Notes: a model not told the origin generated them from the sequence alone. Numbered from the stretch's first letter, positions 1 through 9,871 are shown. The stretch is DNA of 64,000 nt from Deinococcus humi (GCF_014201875.1 NZ_JACHFL010000001.1:434001-498000); one strand, 5' to 3'. Made by a program: numbers and translations.

Positions 1-1159
1 AGGCTGGCAGACGCTCGATCTGACGCGCCTGAGGATCATTGCCTGGACGGGCCTCACCATCTTCCGGCGCGGCCACAAAGCCCATCTGGAAGGGTTCGGG
101 CACCGGCACCCCGCGCGCCGCCTGCTCCGCGGCGCTGGCCGCCTCACGCTCTTCCTCTTCCTTCTGGGCCTTCAGGCGGGCGGCCTTGCGCCGGGCGGCG
201 GCCTGACTGTCCAGCATGGCCTGCTCACGCCGCTCGTCGTTCTGGCGCTTGCGGCGCTCTTGCGGCGTCTCGGGCTGGCCTGCAGGAGCGTTGGAGAACG
301 GAGAAACCCGGGGGCCAGTGGGCGGAGCGTCACCCTCCTGCCGCCTGACGTCGCCCCCCGGCTTCTCCGGCATGGATGTTCCGGAAGTCTCTTCTGAACT
401 GGATGGTGCCATCGTGGTCGCGCCACTCGCCTCCTGGCGCTGGTATCTGGCCACCACCCTGACGTGAGGCGTAGCGGAACCGTCCTCCCCCCCACCGGTT
501 CCGGCGGGATCAACTCCAGACCCCCTGGCCTCCAGGCCCGGCGGTTTCGATGGCGTCGGTTCGGTGGCCCCATCCGAGGCGGGCTGGGGTGTCTCAGCCG
601 AAGGTGGGGCGCCGTCCAGCAGGACCAGCGCCTCACGCGCACTCAGGCTGCCGGGGTGGTCCCGCAGAGGCCTCAGGACTTCAGGCAACGCGCCCATGTC
701 CTGCAGGGCAAGCGCCAGATCGCTCAGATCGGCCTGGGGCGTGGCGTCCTGGCGCCAGAGCAGGCCTGCCCCAGCCAGCGCCACGCCGCCGTCATGGTTC
801 CAGAGTTGCGCCGCACTGATCCCGCCATGCGACAGGCCCTGCCCATGCAGCGTGCTCAGCGCCGCCAGCGCGCCGCGCGCGGTCAGGAGCGGGTCACGGG
901 CGGGGTGGGCCTGCAGCGGCAGTTCGGTGACCAGATAGGCCTGTTCGCCGTCCATCCCACTGTCCACCACCGGCAGCAGATGCGGCGAGACGGGCAGTTC
1001 GGGCAGGCTCTGGGCATGGGGCAGCAGATGCAGCAACACGGGAATACCGGTCAGCCGATCGGTGGCCCGCAGTGTCCGGATCAGGCTGCTGGCCGCCGCC
1101 GCACCAGTCACCGGAGGAGGCAGGGCCTGAACTGCCACGTAGGGGCCAATGGGCTTCAC
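1..1159 (-). CDS. Kinase-like (probable pseudokinase) protein, 3' end beyond window
   Basis: An open frame of at least 386 codons starts at GTG 1159 and runs off the left edge. The first ~150 residues resemble a protein-kinase C-lobe: LHGQGLSHGGIS sits where a kinase has the HRD catalytic loop, and VALAGAGLLW where the DFG segment would be. Neither the catalytic Asp nor the Mg-binding Asp is present, so I infer a pseudokinase or receptor-like scaffold. After it comes a Pro/Glu/Ser-rich linker and then a highly charged Arg/Lys/Glu segment (ERRKRQNDERREQ, KEEEEREAA) that looks like a coiled coil. No membrane segment is seen in the visible part. The start is chosen because a TATACT -10 box lies 7 nt upstream. 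It diverges from mrp. The assignment is by motif resemblance only. Confidence 0.6.
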   Translation of the reverse strand, partial: MKPIGPYVAVQALPPPVTGAAAASSLIRTLRATDRLTGIPVLLHLLPHAQSLPELPVSPHLLPVVDSGMDGEQAYLVTELPLQAHPARDPLLTARGALAALSTLHGQGLSHGGISAAQLWNHDGGVALAGAGLLWRQDATPQADLSDLALALQDMGALPEVLRPLRDHPGSLSAREALVLLDGAPPSAETPQPASDGATEPTPSKPPGLEARGSGVDPAGTGGGEDGSATPHVRVVARYQRQEASGATTMAPSSSEETSGTSMPEKPGGDVRRQEGDAPPTGPRVSPFSNAPAGQPETPQERRKRQNDERREQAMLDSQAAARRKAARLKAQKEEEEREAASAAEQAARGVPVPEPFQMGFVAAPEDGEARPGNDPQARQIERLPA

Positions 1160-1166
1160 GCGGCCC

Positions 1167-1195
1167 AGTATAGACGGCCCGTCCTCAGGGTCACA
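1167..1195 (-). promoter_or_regulatory. Leaderless promoter of the kinase-like gene
   Basis: On the minus strand, TGTGAC (1195-1190) and TATACT (1172-1167) are separated by 17 bp. The GTG start lies 7 nt after the -10 box, so the mRNA should begin at or next to the start codon. Confidence 0.6.
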
Positions 1196-1302
1196 GCGTC
1201 AGAAACCGGGGGGCGAACCTGACCGTTTCCGCCACCCACGCAACACATTGCCCCTGCCCGCCACTGTGAGCCTGTGGCTTGTCCCCCTGCCCGGCTTTGC
1301 GC

Positions 1303-1309
1303 TACTAAT
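1303..1309 (+). promoter_or_regulatory. Probable -10 box of mrp
   Basis: TACTAAT ends 6 nt before the ATG of mrp, matching the leaderless spacing seen elsewhere in the window. No convincing -35 box was found. Confidence 0.4.
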
Positions 1310-1315
1310 GGCCGC

Positions 1316-2388
<1,073 letters not shown>

Positions 2389-2392
<4 letters not shown>

Positions 2393-3054
2393 CCATCGGC
2401 GCTGCCCACGCGGTCGCCCCGCAGCCGCCACCTGCCCCCCCTGAGCGGACCAAGGTGCGGCTGCTGGAACTGGTCAAACGCCATGGCCCGCAGACTGCGC
2501 AGGATCTGGCCGCGCGGCTGGAGGTCAGTGTCCCTGCGGCGCGCCGTCATCTGGGAGACCTGCAGGAGCAGGGCCTGCTGCTCTCGCGTACCGAGCGCCC
2601 CGGCGGGCGCGGACGGCCCCAGCACGTCTTCAGCCTGACTGAGCGCGGCGAGGCGGCTTTTCCGCGCACCTATTCGGGCCTGTGTGTGGACGTGCTGCGC
2701 CATGTCGAGGGCCTGTTCGGCGACGGTGCGGTCCTGAAAGTGCTCGACGCCCGCAACGTCGAGATCGCCGCGCGACTTCAAAACGATCTGCCGAACCACC
2801 TGCCGCTGGAAGACCGGATCCGGCGGCTCGCGGTCCTGCTCACGGACATGGGCTTCGATCCCGTGCTGGAAAAGGACGGCGCTGACTGGTGCCTGACCCA
2901 GCGCAATTGTCCCAACCTGACGGTGGCCCGGCAATACAGCCAGCTCTGCGACTCGGAGTTGCGGCTGTACGCCGAGCTGCTGGGCACACGCGTTGTGCGC
3001 GAGAGCCGCATCGCCTGCGGGCAGGCTGCGTGCCGCTACCGTATCGTCGGCTGA
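2389..3054 (+). CDS. SufR-like winged-helix regulator with C-terminal cysteines
   Basis: A 221-residue DNA-binding protein. Residues ~20-90 form a winged helix of the ArsR/DeoR type (TAQDLAARLEVSVPAARRHL, then the GGRGRPQHVFSLT wing). The C-terminal domain carries C168, C174, C187, C210 and C215. The C174-x12-C187 spacing, followed by a distal Cys pair, resembles the [Fe-S]-binding SufR family that represses suf genes. Binding a cluster is therefore plausible but inferred. The ATG overlaps the mrp stop by 4 nt, so an Fe-S carrier and a possible Fe-S sensor are made together. Alternative: a general metalloregulator of the same fold. Confidence 0.8.
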
Positions 3055-3112
3055 ACCCGACAGGTCAAGCTGACTGGAACATGAGACGGTACAGTAAGCC
3101 CAGGACTGTCGC

Positions 3113-3703
3113 ATGACCCACCTGCTGCCCCCCATTCCCGAGTCGCCCAGGCCGCTGTACAGCTTGGTGGCCTGGCCTCCGCAGGTGTTGGACACCTGGA
3201 TGCGCCGCACCCAGGCCAGGCTGAACGTCAGCGGCTTCGGCCTCCCGCACCTGAATCTGCGCGCTCCGTTTCAGACCAGTCTGGAGGGCAGCGAATTGGT
3301 GGCCGCCTTCCGCAATGGTCTGCGCGGCGAGCCGGCCCTGGAGGTCCGGGTGCGGGGCTGGAAACGCCTGAGCGGGGTGATCTTTCTGGAGTTCGAACTG
3401 GACCCCGCGCTGGCCGACTTGCACGCCCGCGTGCTGGAGATTGGTCCCTCCAGCCGCGCACCCTACGACGGTGCCGACTACCGCCCACACCTGACGCTGG
3501 CGCTGGGCATCCTGCCCTGGGCCGAGGACCTGCTGTGGGAGCAGGTGCGGGCCCTGACACCCCCGTTGCAACACTTCTCTGTCCAGGCCCTGAGCCTGAC
3601 CCGCGAGGAAAGGGGCGAGGTGCAAGAACTCCACACCTTCCCACTGGTCCTGCCGCCGGATGAGGAAGGATTGCGGAACGAGGCGGAAGCCGCCCCAAGT
3701 TAG
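3113..3703 (+). CDS. 2'-5' RNA ligase / cyclic phosphodiesterase (LigT-like) protein
   Basis: A 196-residue member of the 2H phosphoesterase superfamily, whose members open 2',3'-cyclic phosphates or hydrolyse 2'-5' linkages in RNA. The two H-x-T/S-x catalytic motifs appear as HLNL (46-49) and HLTL (126-129). In the first motif the usual Thr/Ser is Asn, so full catalytic activity is not guaranteed. The protein is acidic and soluble. It lies 58 bp downstream of the SufR-like gene and has a TACAGT box at 3090-3095, so it may be transcribed separately. The substrate is unknown. Confidence 0.75.
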   Translation: MTHLLPPIPESPRPLYSLVAWPPQVLDTWMRRTQARLNVSGFGLPHLNLRAPFQTSLEGSELVAAFRNGLRGEPALEVRVRGWKRLSGVIFLEFELDPALADLHARVLEIGPSSRAPYDGADYRPHLTLALGILPWAEDLLWEQVRALTPPLQHFSVQALSLTREERGEVQELHTFPLVLPPDEEGLRNEAEAAPS

Positions 3704-3727
3704 GGAGCTTGAACGGTCACGCACGCC

Positions 3728-3756
3728 TTGCACCGTTTCCCAGGCTCTGCTAACCT
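3728..3756 (+). promoter_or_regulatory. Promoter of tRNA-Trp
   Basis: TTGCAC (3728-3733), a 17-bp spacer and TAACCT (3751-3756). Transcription would start near 3763, giving a pre-tRNA leader of about 54 nt. Confidence 0.65.
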
Positions 3757-3816
3757 GTACAGGCCCGCGAGCCTGTGCCTCGCTCCGGCGGGTGATAGTT
3801 GATTCAATCTTGGCAA

Positions 3817-3892
3817 GGGTCCTTAGCTCAGTTGGTAGAGCATCGGTCTCCAAAACCGAGGGTCGTAGGTTCAAGTCCTGCAGGGCCCGCCA
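3817..3892 (+). tRNA. tRNA-Trp (anticodon CCA)
   Basis: A 76-nt cloverleaf. The acceptor stem GGGTCCT pairs with AGGGCCC (one G-T pair), the D arm is GCTC/GAGC, and the anticodon stem TCGGT/ACCGA holds the loop CTCCAAA. The anticodon CCA is at 3850-3852. The T arm is GTAGG/CCTGC around TTCAAGT. The 3' CCA is encoded. CCA reads UGG, hence tryptophan. Confidence 0.97.
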
Positions 3893-3896
3893 CGCC

Positions 3897-3922
3897 AAAC
3901 TCCGCATCAAGCGGAGTTTTTT
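3897..3922 (+). terminator. Intrinsic terminator after tRNA-Trp
   Basis: A perfect 9-bp stem (3897-3905 with 3911-3919), a five-base loop and a run of six T. It lies 4 nt after the tRNA. Confidence 0.9.
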
Positions 3923-4141
3923 CGTTTTCTAAGCTCACTGCAATGGTTGTTCTGGAGTCCCTTGGCGTCATGGTGTCGTGGGAGCCACGGCTTCAGCGCA
4001 ACTGGCACCCTCACCAGCTCTTTGAATGTGTTCTACCGATTCCGGAGAGTATGCTGAAAGCGTACCGCGTAGCCCCCTCTGCGTTCATGTCTCAGCGACA
4101 GAACGCCCCACTCCACGAGGGTTGGCGGCACAGGGGCACAT

Positions 4142-4879
4142 ATGGCCATACGCAGAAGGTCGGGAGTCATCGGCGGGCTTGCCCTGGGGCTGACGGGGGT
4201 CGCTCTTGCCGCGGGGAGTTACAGCCTCATCGTCAATGGACAAGCCGCAGCCAAACCTGCGGTCGTCATGAACGGGGAGACGTACGTGCCGCTCTCCGCC
4301 CTGAAGGTGCTGGGGATCACCGGCAGCCTCAAGGGGAACACCCTGACCCTGACCCAGAATGGGGCGGGTTCACCAGCCACCACAGTGGCCGGCGGGGCCA
4401 ACCAGATCACGGCGCTTGAGGGATGCATCAACCAGACGCTGTTCAACGGCATCTGGCGCGTCAAGGTCGTGTCGCTCAGCCCGATCCGGACCGCAGATCC
4501 CGGAAGTCCGGACACTCCCGGCTGGGCGGTCAAGGTTGAGATGAGAAACGGCGCCCAAAAGACCACCTCGCTGATGAACACCGGCTTCGGGGCGAGCAGC
4601 GGGGGGAGCCAGCCGACACTGGTCCTGACGGATGGAAGCACGCTGGCGCTGAACGACGCCGACTTCCTGAAGCCCTGGAGTCAGGATGTGCTTCAGGGCG
4701 GTGTGAATACGTTCACGCTGCGTTTCGCGTATCCCAGAGGAACCACCGAGGCACAGGCGCAGGCCCTGAAGCCCAGCAAGTTCATCCTACAGATCAATGG
4801 TGCCCTTCCCCCCTACGCAGAGGTGAAATACAGCATTCCTGACCCCAGCCTGCGTGTCCTGCTTACCTGCAAGAAGTGA
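4142..4879 (+). CDS. Exported stalk-domain (copper-amine-oxidase N-like) protein
   Basis: A 245-residue secreted protein. A signal peptide covers ~1-24 (arginine-rich start, then GGLALGLTGVALAAG). Residues ~28-75 have the pattern of the copper amine oxidase N-terminal or stalk domain: a short VNG hairpin, then NGETYVPLSALKVLGI and a final GNTLTLTQ strand. The remaining ~165 residues form a beta-rich domain I cannot assign. Such proteins sit at the cell surface of Deinococcus, probably as structural or binding modules; no enzyme motif is visible. AGGGG six nt before ATG 4142 supports the start. It probably pairs with the lipoprotein downstream. Confidence 0.75.
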   Translation: MAIRRRSGVIGGLALGLTGVALAAGSYSLIVNGQAAAKPAVVMNGETYVPLSALKVLGITGSLKGNTLTLTQNGAGSPATTVAGGANQITALEGCINQTLFNGIWRVKVVSLSPIRTADPGSPDTPGWAVKVEMRNGAQKTTSLMNTGFGASSGGSQPTLVLTDGSTLALNDADFLKPWSQDVLQGGVNTFTLRFAYPRGTTEAQAQALKPSKFILQINGALPPYAEVKYSIPDPSLRVLLTCKK

Positions 4880-4987
4880 GGGCGCGGGCCGTGTGGCAAG
4901 GAATCGGAGTATTGCGCTGTGGGCGCCCTTCATGTCTTCAGCAGTTCGGAAAGCCAACGGGGACGCCCGCCACGAGGAGTAATTACC

Positions 4988-5998
4988 ATGAATGATGGAC
5001 GCACATCGGCGCTGGTTCTGCTCGTGACCCTTGGCCTGACTGCCTGTGGCGGAGGGACGCCCGGCCCTGTGACCGGCGCGCCGGAACTCCTGGCCGTCAG
5101 CCCAGCGAACGGTGCGGTTGGCGTGCGCAAGGACACGAACATCGAACTGAGCTTCAGCCAACCCATGAACCGTGCGTCGGTGGAGGCGGCTTACGTGTCG
5201 TTCTCCGATGGGCTGCGCCGTGATGAGGTGACGTTCGTGTGGAATGCGAACGGCACGAAGGTGACGGTCGATCCGAAAGGCGACCTCAGCTACGCCGACG
5301 GCACGGCGGCGCCCATGACCTACAGCTTCCTGGTGGGACCAAGTGCGGCCAGCCTCAGCGGAGGAACACTCCCGGAGTCCACAGTGAGTTTCAAGACGGC
5401 CCGGCTGTTCAAGACGGTGCTGGGGAGCCAGGCAGGCCTGGACGGCTACACGTCCAGCCGCAACACGGCGTCCTCCAACGCGCAAATCGGCTCCAAAATC
5501 GCCCGGGCTGGCGGCATGTCCGACATGGTGCCGGAGGGGTACGCCACGGTGTCCGTTCGGGCGTTTTTCAGCTTCGATCTGTCTGGCCTGCCCCTGACCG
5601 TGGCCCCGGAAGACATCTCGGCCGCCACCCTGAGTCTGGAGCAGGTTACGGTTTACCCAACGAGCGCGTACGCCGACATGAGCACTGAGGCAGAAAAGTT
5701 GATTCTGGAGGGAGTGAGTTACGGTGATCAGCTCACCATCGCCGATTTCGGCCTCCCGGCTCTGAGTCTGGTGACGCCCACCTTCTCGACGGACGCCTCC
5801 CTAAAGCGGAGGAGCGCGGAGGTGCTGGCCCAGGTGCGTGACGACGTGAGGAACCGGGCGGCACGTGGCAACCGCACGCAGTACCGGTTGCGCTTCCCGA
5901 AGGATCAGCCTGAAGGCAACTATGGCTTCGCCGATTTCGCAACTGCGGAGGACAGTGCACGTGCGCCGGGCCTAGAACTCCACTACCTGGCACCCTGA
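4988..5998 (+). CDS. Lipoprotein with Ig-like (Big_5) domain
   Basis: A 336-residue lipoprotein. The signal sequence ends in the lipobox LTAC, with the lipidated Cys at about residue 20, followed by GGG. Residues ~35-140 resemble a bacterial Ig-like Big_5 fold (SPANGAVGVRKDTNIELSFS, ending in TVSFKTARL). The C-terminal ~190 residues are beta-rich (RAFFSFDLSGLP, LEQVTVYPTS) and resemble DNRLRE-type domains of surface proteins. ATG 4988 is preferred over an upstream ATG at 4919 because GAGGAG lies 8 nt before it and the lipobox then sits correctly. The function is unknown, probably envelope structure. Confidence 0.75.
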   Translation: MNDGRTSALVLLVTLGLTACGGGTPGPVTGAPELLAVSPANGAVGVRKDTNIELSFSQPMNRASVEAAYVSFSDGLRRDEVTFVWNANGTKVTVDPKGDLSYADGTAAPMTYSFLVGPSAASLSGGTLPESTVSFKTARLFKTVLGSQAGLDGYTSSRNTASSNAQIGSKIARAGGMSDMVPEGYATVSVRAFFSFDLSGLPLTVAPEDISAATLSLEQVTVYPTSAYADMSTEAEKLILEGVSYGDQLTIADFGLPALSLVTPTFSTDASLKRRSAEVLAQVRDDVRNRAARGNRTQYRLRFPKDQPEGNYGFADFATAEDSARAPGLELHYLAP

Positions 5999-6200
5999 TT
6001 CCGGAATGTTTCGGAGGTCTGCTGCGCAGGTGTTCATCAGCTCAGCGCCACAGGCACGCCTCCTAGAGGAGGGAAGCGCGTCAAACAGGTCGACCACTCA
6101 TGCCCACCGCTCGCTGTCCTGCGGCTCCGCATGACCAGCCCCGCATTCCGTTGGCTTTGTCCTACTTCTTTTAGTGCGCTCAAGCGATGGATTCTTCTGA

Positions 6201-7568
6201 CTACGCAGGCAGGTGCAGCGCCGCCGTGAAGCCTTCACCCGGCGCACTGCTCAGGGTCAGCGTGCCGCCGTGCAACTCGGCGGCGCGGCGAACCAGGGCC
6301 AGGCCCAGACCATGGCCCTCGCCGCTGCGGCTGGCGTCCGGGCGGTAAAAGGCCTCGCCCAGACGGGCCAGGACGTCCGCCCCCACCCCAGGGCCGTCAT
6401 CGTGGACGGTCACGGTGGCCCAGCCCTCCGCGCCCTCCAGCGTGACGGTCACGGTGGCGCCAGGGGCGTGGCGCACGGCGTTCATGGTCAGGTTCCAGAT
6501 CGCCTGTCCCAGCAGGACCCGGTCCCCGGCCACCGTCAGCGGCTGAGGGGCGATCAGGTCAACGTCTGCTTCCGGCTCCAGCTCACGGGCTCGGTCCACG
6601 GCATCGGCGGCCAGTTCACGCAAGGGCACGGGCGCATGGGCCAGTTGCGAGGCATCCCGCGCCAGCAGCAGCAGATGGTTGGTTAGTGTGGACAACCGCG
6701 TGATGTCGGTGCCGATTTCCTGAAGGTCGCTGCGGTAGCGCGCGGGGTCCCGGTCACGCGCCAGACTGCCCTCCACGCGGGCGGTCAGGGCGGCCAGCGG
6801 CGAGCGCAGATCGTGGGCGGCCGCCCGCATGAAGGCTTGCTCGCGATCACGGGCGTCGGCCAGTCGGGCGAAGGTGCCCTGCAGGGTCAGCGCCAGCCGG
6901 GACAGCTCGTCGGCCTCGCCCGCGCCGGGCAGGGGACGCCGCAGCTGCGCGCCCTCGCCCACCTCGCGCGCCGCATTTTCCAGTGTCCGCACGGGGCGTA
7001 GCAGCCGCCCGGCCACAAAGAAGCCCATGCCCAGCGCCAGCAGCAGCGCCAACGGCAGCAGCCACGCTAGCGCCCGCGTAAACGCCTCTCTCGCCTCACC
7101 CAGCGCCCGCGCGTCTGAGATCACGGTCAGGCGCAGGTCCGAGCCGCGCAGGTCCTGCACCGTCAACAGCTGATCACCGCTGACGCCCACGCCAAGGGGC
7201 AGGTCCAGCGGCACACCCGGCGGAAAGCGCGTGGTGTGGACTTCGGAGAGTGGCCCGCCGCCGGGGAGCTGGATTCTGACCTCCACCGTGCGGTTCTGTC
7301 CCCTGGTGTCAATCAGCCGTTCCAGGGTCTCCTGGGTGATCCCCACCTTCGTCACGCCGAAGGGCCAGTTGCGGTCGCTGGCCCGCTGCAAGGCCGCGTC
7401 CAGTTGCACCGCGATCACCGCGCTGGTGGTCAGCAGCCGCTCGATCTGCGCCTGCCGCAGAAAACTGTTGACGGCGAAGAAGAGGCCTGTGGCCACCAGC
7501 AACACGGCCAATCCGGTGGCCAGTGCTGAGAACAGCGCCAGACGCAGGCGCAAGGTCAGGCGTATCAC
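6201..7568 (-). CDS. Sensor histidine kinase of a two-component system
   Basis: A 455-residue membrane kinase. TM1 lies at ~10-33 (LALFSALATGLAVLLVATG) and a sensor region of ~120 residues follows. TM2 (WLLPLALLLALGMGFFVAG) precedes a HAMP linker, the HisKA phosphoacceptor box AAAHDLRSPLAAL, and an HATPase with N box NLTMNAVRHAP, G1 DDGPGVG and G2 GHGLGLAL. It should autophosphorylate on the His and pass phosphate to the regulator encoded just upstream. The start is uncertain: GTG 7568 puts TM1 at the usual place, while GTG 7634, 7 nt after the regulator stop with GAGG before it, would add 22 residues. The ligand is unknown. Confidence 0.88.
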   Translation of the reverse strand: MIRLTLRLRLALFSALATGLAVLLVATGLFFAVNSFLRQAQIERLLTTSAVIAVQLDAALQRASDRNWPFGVTKVGITQETLERLIDTRGQNRTVEVRIQLPGGGPLSEVHTTRFPPGVPLDLPLGVGVSGDQLLTVQDLRGSDLRLTVISDARALGEAREAFTRALAWLLPLALLLALGMGFFVAGRLLRPVRTLENAAREVGEGAQLRRPLPGAGEADELSRLALTLQGTFARLADARDREQAFMRAAAHDLRSPLAALTARVEGSLARDRDPARYRSDLQEIGTDITRLSTLTNHLLLLARDASQLAHAPVPLRELAADAVDRARELEPEADVDLIAPQPLTVAGDRVLLGQAIWNLTMNAVRHAPGATVTVTLEGAEGWATVTVHDDGPGVGADVLARLGEAFYRPDASRSGEGHGLGLALVRRAAELHGGTLTLSSAPGEGFTAALHLPA

Positions 7569-7641
7569 GGGTGGAGGGCAGTGGGTTGTCTCCAGACCAC
7601 ACAGTCCATCGTCCGCATCCCGGCGCTCCACCACCTGATCC

Positions 7642-8304
7642 TCACCGTTCCACCCGGTAACCGCGCCCGCGCTCGCTGGTGATCGCCTCCGGGGCCAGTT
7701 TGCGCCGCACGTAGCGTACATAGACGTCCACGATGCGGGCCTCGCCGCCAAATTCCGGCCCCCACACACGGTCCAGCAGCTCCTCTCGCGTGAACCAGCG
7801 TTCGGGCGTCAGCGCCAGGGCTTCGAGCAGCGAGTATTCACGGCCTGTGACTGCCACCTCCGCGCCGTCCCACGCCACGGTGCGGGCCACCGTGTCCAGC
7901 GCACCGCGCCCGGCCCCGAACGTGACCTGCGGCGCAGTTTGGCCCCGTTCCCGCCGCGACAGCGCCCGCAAGGTCGCCAGCAGTTCCGGCACGGCGAACG
8001 GCTTGACCAGATACGCGTCGCCGCCCAGGTCCAGCCCCTGCACCCGGTCCCCCAGATCGCCGCGCGCGGTGAGGAACAGGATGGCCGACTCGATACCATT
8101 CCCGCGCAGTTCGCGCGCGATCTCGAAGCCGTCTATGCCGGGCAGCATCACGTCCAACACGACCAATGGAAAGTCGCTCAGCAGTGCGGCCTCCAGCCCC
8201 TTAGGGCCAGTCTGCGCCCAGGTCACGGCATAACCTGCCTCCCGCAGCGCTTCCACCGTCGGCCCGGCGATGCGCGGATCGTCTTCCACCAGCAGTAGGC
8301 GCAT
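7642..8304 (-). CDS. OmpR-family response regulator
   Basis: A 220-residue regulator. The receiver domain (1-~115) has the acidic pocket VEDD, the phosphoacceptor in VVLDVMLPG (about D51), the T in FLTARGD and the K in YLVKPFA. The winged-helix output domain (~125-220) ends in the typical [14 protein letters not shown] and RGRGYRVER. It is expected to bind DNA as a dimer when phosphorylated by the kinase encoded downstream in the same operon. Target genes cannot be inferred from context. Confidence 0.92.
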   Translation of the reverse strand: MRLLLVEDDPRIAGPTVEALREAGYAVTWAQTGPKGLEAALLSDFPLVVLDVMLPGIDGFEIARELRGNGIESAILFLTARGDLGDRVQGLDLGGDAYLVKPFAVPELLATLRALSRRERGQTAPQVTFGAGRGALDTVARTVAWDGAEVAVTGREYSLLEALALTPERWFTREELLDRVWGPEFGGEARIVDVYVRYVRRKLAPEAITSERGRGYRVER

Positions 8305-8313
8305 ATGTGGGCC

Positions 8314-8319
8314 AGTGTA
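8314..8319 (-). promoter_or_regulatory. -10 box of the two-component operon
   Basis: TACACT on the minus strand ends 9 nt before ATG 8304, giving a leaderless or near-leaderless transcript. Confidence 0.45.
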
Positions 8320-8387
8320 GCGGGCAGGGTTAAGGGGGCGTTAGGCACGACAGAGAAAGCCCGCCTCGCCCTGAGCTCAGGGCTGTA

Positions 8388-8700
8388 TCAGCTCAGACCC
8401 TGCCGCAGCCCCCAGCGCAACAGACCCAACCCCATAACCAGACTGATGCCCACCAGGGGCAATAGCCACGGCAGACGGCGTTGCAGCGCGGCGCTACGGG
8501 TGTGGGTGCTGACTAGCACTGGGGTCGGCAACAAGCGGGTAGCCAACGCCAGAACCGCAGGTACCACCAGCAGACCGTCACCCAGGCCTACACAGGAATT
8601 AGGTCGATAAGACTTAGGGCATAGGCCAGCACCAGCACTGGGCCCGACCGCGCTGTCATGGGTGTGCAGTGATCCCAAACGACAAACAGTGGGGCCAGCG
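8388..8700 (-). pseudogene. Frameshifted YkvA/DUF1232-family membrane protein
   Basis: Two frames together spell one DUF1232 domain. Upstream frame: PLFVVWDHCTPMTARSGP and LVLAYALSLIDLIPV, ending at a TAG near 8589. The adjacent frame continues with VGLGDGLLVVPAVLALA, then RLLPTPVLV and a C-terminal hydrophobic helix to the stop at 8388. Family members read ...YALSPIDLIPD...GxxDDxLxxP without interruption, so about one base appears to have been lost near 8590. The 5' end has also gone: a stop precedes the conserved part at ~8704. The family is of unknown function. A sequencing error at 8590 is possible, but the missing N-terminus argues for real decay. Confidence 0.6.
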
Positions 8701-8709
8701 CGTTGTGTC

Positions 8710-9035
8710 AGATGGGTTTGAGGCGGGTGATCACCTCCCCTCCTACGCGGCGGGCCGAGATGAAGTTCTCCTCTCTGGCCCTTCGCGGCATGGATTTGCT
8801 ATGCTGGATCTTCGCAGCGGTCAGGCCTTTTGCCCAGCCGCGCCGGAGGATAGAGAAAGCGCGACTCGCCATCCTGATTTCAGGACCATGAGTCCAGGTG
8901 TACCGCGAGGACACCTTCACAGACACGGGAACACGCACACTCCACACTTTATTGCCCCCTTTGTTGGGGCGTGTGACCTGTGCCACCCCGCTGTCTGAGA
9001 GAGCTTTCCTCTTTCTGGCAACGGGGCGTTCTCGT
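8710..9035. other. Stretch without a confident gene
   Basis: A 92-codon minus-strand frame (8986-8708) is present, but its protein resembles nothing I know and has no ribosome site or -10 box at the right distance. It may be residue of the decayed gene next to it. Otherwise I see nothing until the rplU promoter. Confidence 0.4.
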
Positions 9036-9063
9036 TTGTGTTAGAGTCCCAAGTTGGTATGTT
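9036..9063 (+). promoter_or_regulatory. Promoter of rplU-rpmA
   Basis: TTGTGT (9036-9041), a 16-bp spacer and TATGTT (9058-9063). The leader to the rplU ATG is about 80 nt. Confidence 0.6.
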
Positions 9064-9149
9064 GTGCCCAGAAGCAGGTGCGCGGGCGCAGCAGCAAAGA
9101 CGCCACGTCAGGCAGCGTTCGGGCGGCGGCAGCACAAGGAAGGTAGACG

Positions 9150-9452
9150 ATGTTTGCAATTATTCAGACCGGCGGCAAGCAGTACCGCGTGCAGGAAGGC
9201 GACGTGATCCGCGTGGAAAGCCTGGCGGGCGAGGCCGGCGACACGCTGGACCTGACCCCCATCTTCGTGGGCGGTGAGAGCGCCCTGTTCGGCGACGCCG
9301 TGAGCAACTACGTGGTGAATGCCGAAGTCGTGGAGCACGGCCGCGGCCCGAAGATCTACATCCGCAAGTACAAGAGCGGCGTCCAGTACCGCCGCCGCAC
9401 CGGCCACCGCCAGGATTTCACGGCGATCAAAATCACCGGGATCAAGGGTTAA
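9150..9452 (+). CDS. rplU: 50S ribosomal protein L21
   Basis: A 100-residue bL21, a protein of the large ribosomal subunit that binds 23S rRNA. It starts [17 protein letters not shown] and ends with the basic [16 protein letters not shown] segment, both diagnostic. AAGGAAGG precedes the ATG. Unlike most genes here it has a long leader with a Shine-Dalgarno site, as expected for a ribosomal operon. L27 follows after 16 bp, the usual pairing. The obgE gene often found next is absent. Confidence 0.97.
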   Translation: MFAIIQTGGKQYRVQEGDVIRVESLAGEAGDTLDLTPIFVGGESALFGDAVSNYVVNAEVVEHGRGPKIYIRKYKSGVQYRRRTGHRQDFTAIKITGIKG

Positions 9453-9468
9453 GGGGAGGTAGAACGAC

Positions 9469-9753
9469 ATGGCACACAAGAAAGGCGTAGGTTCGTCCAA
9501 GAACGGACGTGACAGCCAGCCCAAGTACCTGGGCGTCAAGAAGTTTGGCGGCGAAGTGGTCAAGGCCGGCAATATCCTGGTCCGCCAGCGCGGCACCAAG
9601 TTCAAGGCTGGCCCCGGCGTGGGCATGGGCCGCGATCACACCCTGTTCGCACTGGAGCATGGCCGCGTCGTCTTTAGCAACCGGGGCAACACGGGCCGCT
9701 TCATCAGCATTGAAGCTGTGAACGCTGCCCCCACTGAAATCGCCGCCGACTGA
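9469..9753 (+). CDS. rpmA: 50S ribosomal protein L27
   Basis: A 94-residue bL27 whose N-terminal tail reaches the peptidyl transferase centre. It begins [19 protein letters not shown] with the conserved [10 protein letters not shown] after it, and contains [19 protein letters not shown]. No Firmicutes-type cleavable N-terminal extension is present. AGGGGAGG precedes the ATG. It is cotranscribed with rplU. Confidence 0.97.
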   Translation: MAHKKGVGSSKNGRDSQPKYLGVKKFGGEVVKAGNILVRQRGTKFKAGPGVGMGRDHTLFALEHGRVVFSNRGNTGRFISIEAVNAAPTEIAAD

Positions 9754-9775
9754 TTCACGTCGTTCTGCGGTCCAG

Positions 9776-9805
9776 GGGCCAGGACACTTGCGGGTGTTCT
9801 GGCCC
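9776..9805 (+). terminator. Hairpin after rpmA
   Basis: GGGCCAGGACAC pairs with GTGTTCTGGCCC across a 6-nt loop (one G-T pair). No long T run follows, so this is a moderate terminator call. Confidence 0.5.
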
Positions 9806-9855
9806 TTGTGCTGTTCCAGAACTCCGCCGGTTTGACCCTCGCCCCCCCCGCCTCT

Positions 9856-9861
9856 TAGACT
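9856..9861 (+). promoter_or_regulatory. -10 box of ktrBA
   Basis: TAGACT ends 10 nt before the GTG of ktrB, so the leader is very short or absent. Confidence 0.45.
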
Positions 9862-9871
9862 GCCCTCTTCA

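Noticed and set aside
464..1222. 252-codon plus-strand frame opposite the kinase-like gene
   Set aside because: It is antisense to a frame with recognisable kinase-like motifs and a promoter; its Arg/Gln-rich product is typical of a GC-rich shadow.
3799..4419. 206-codon plus-strand frame through the tRNA
   Set aside because: It reads through tRNA-Trp and its terminator, then out of frame through the stalk-domain gene.
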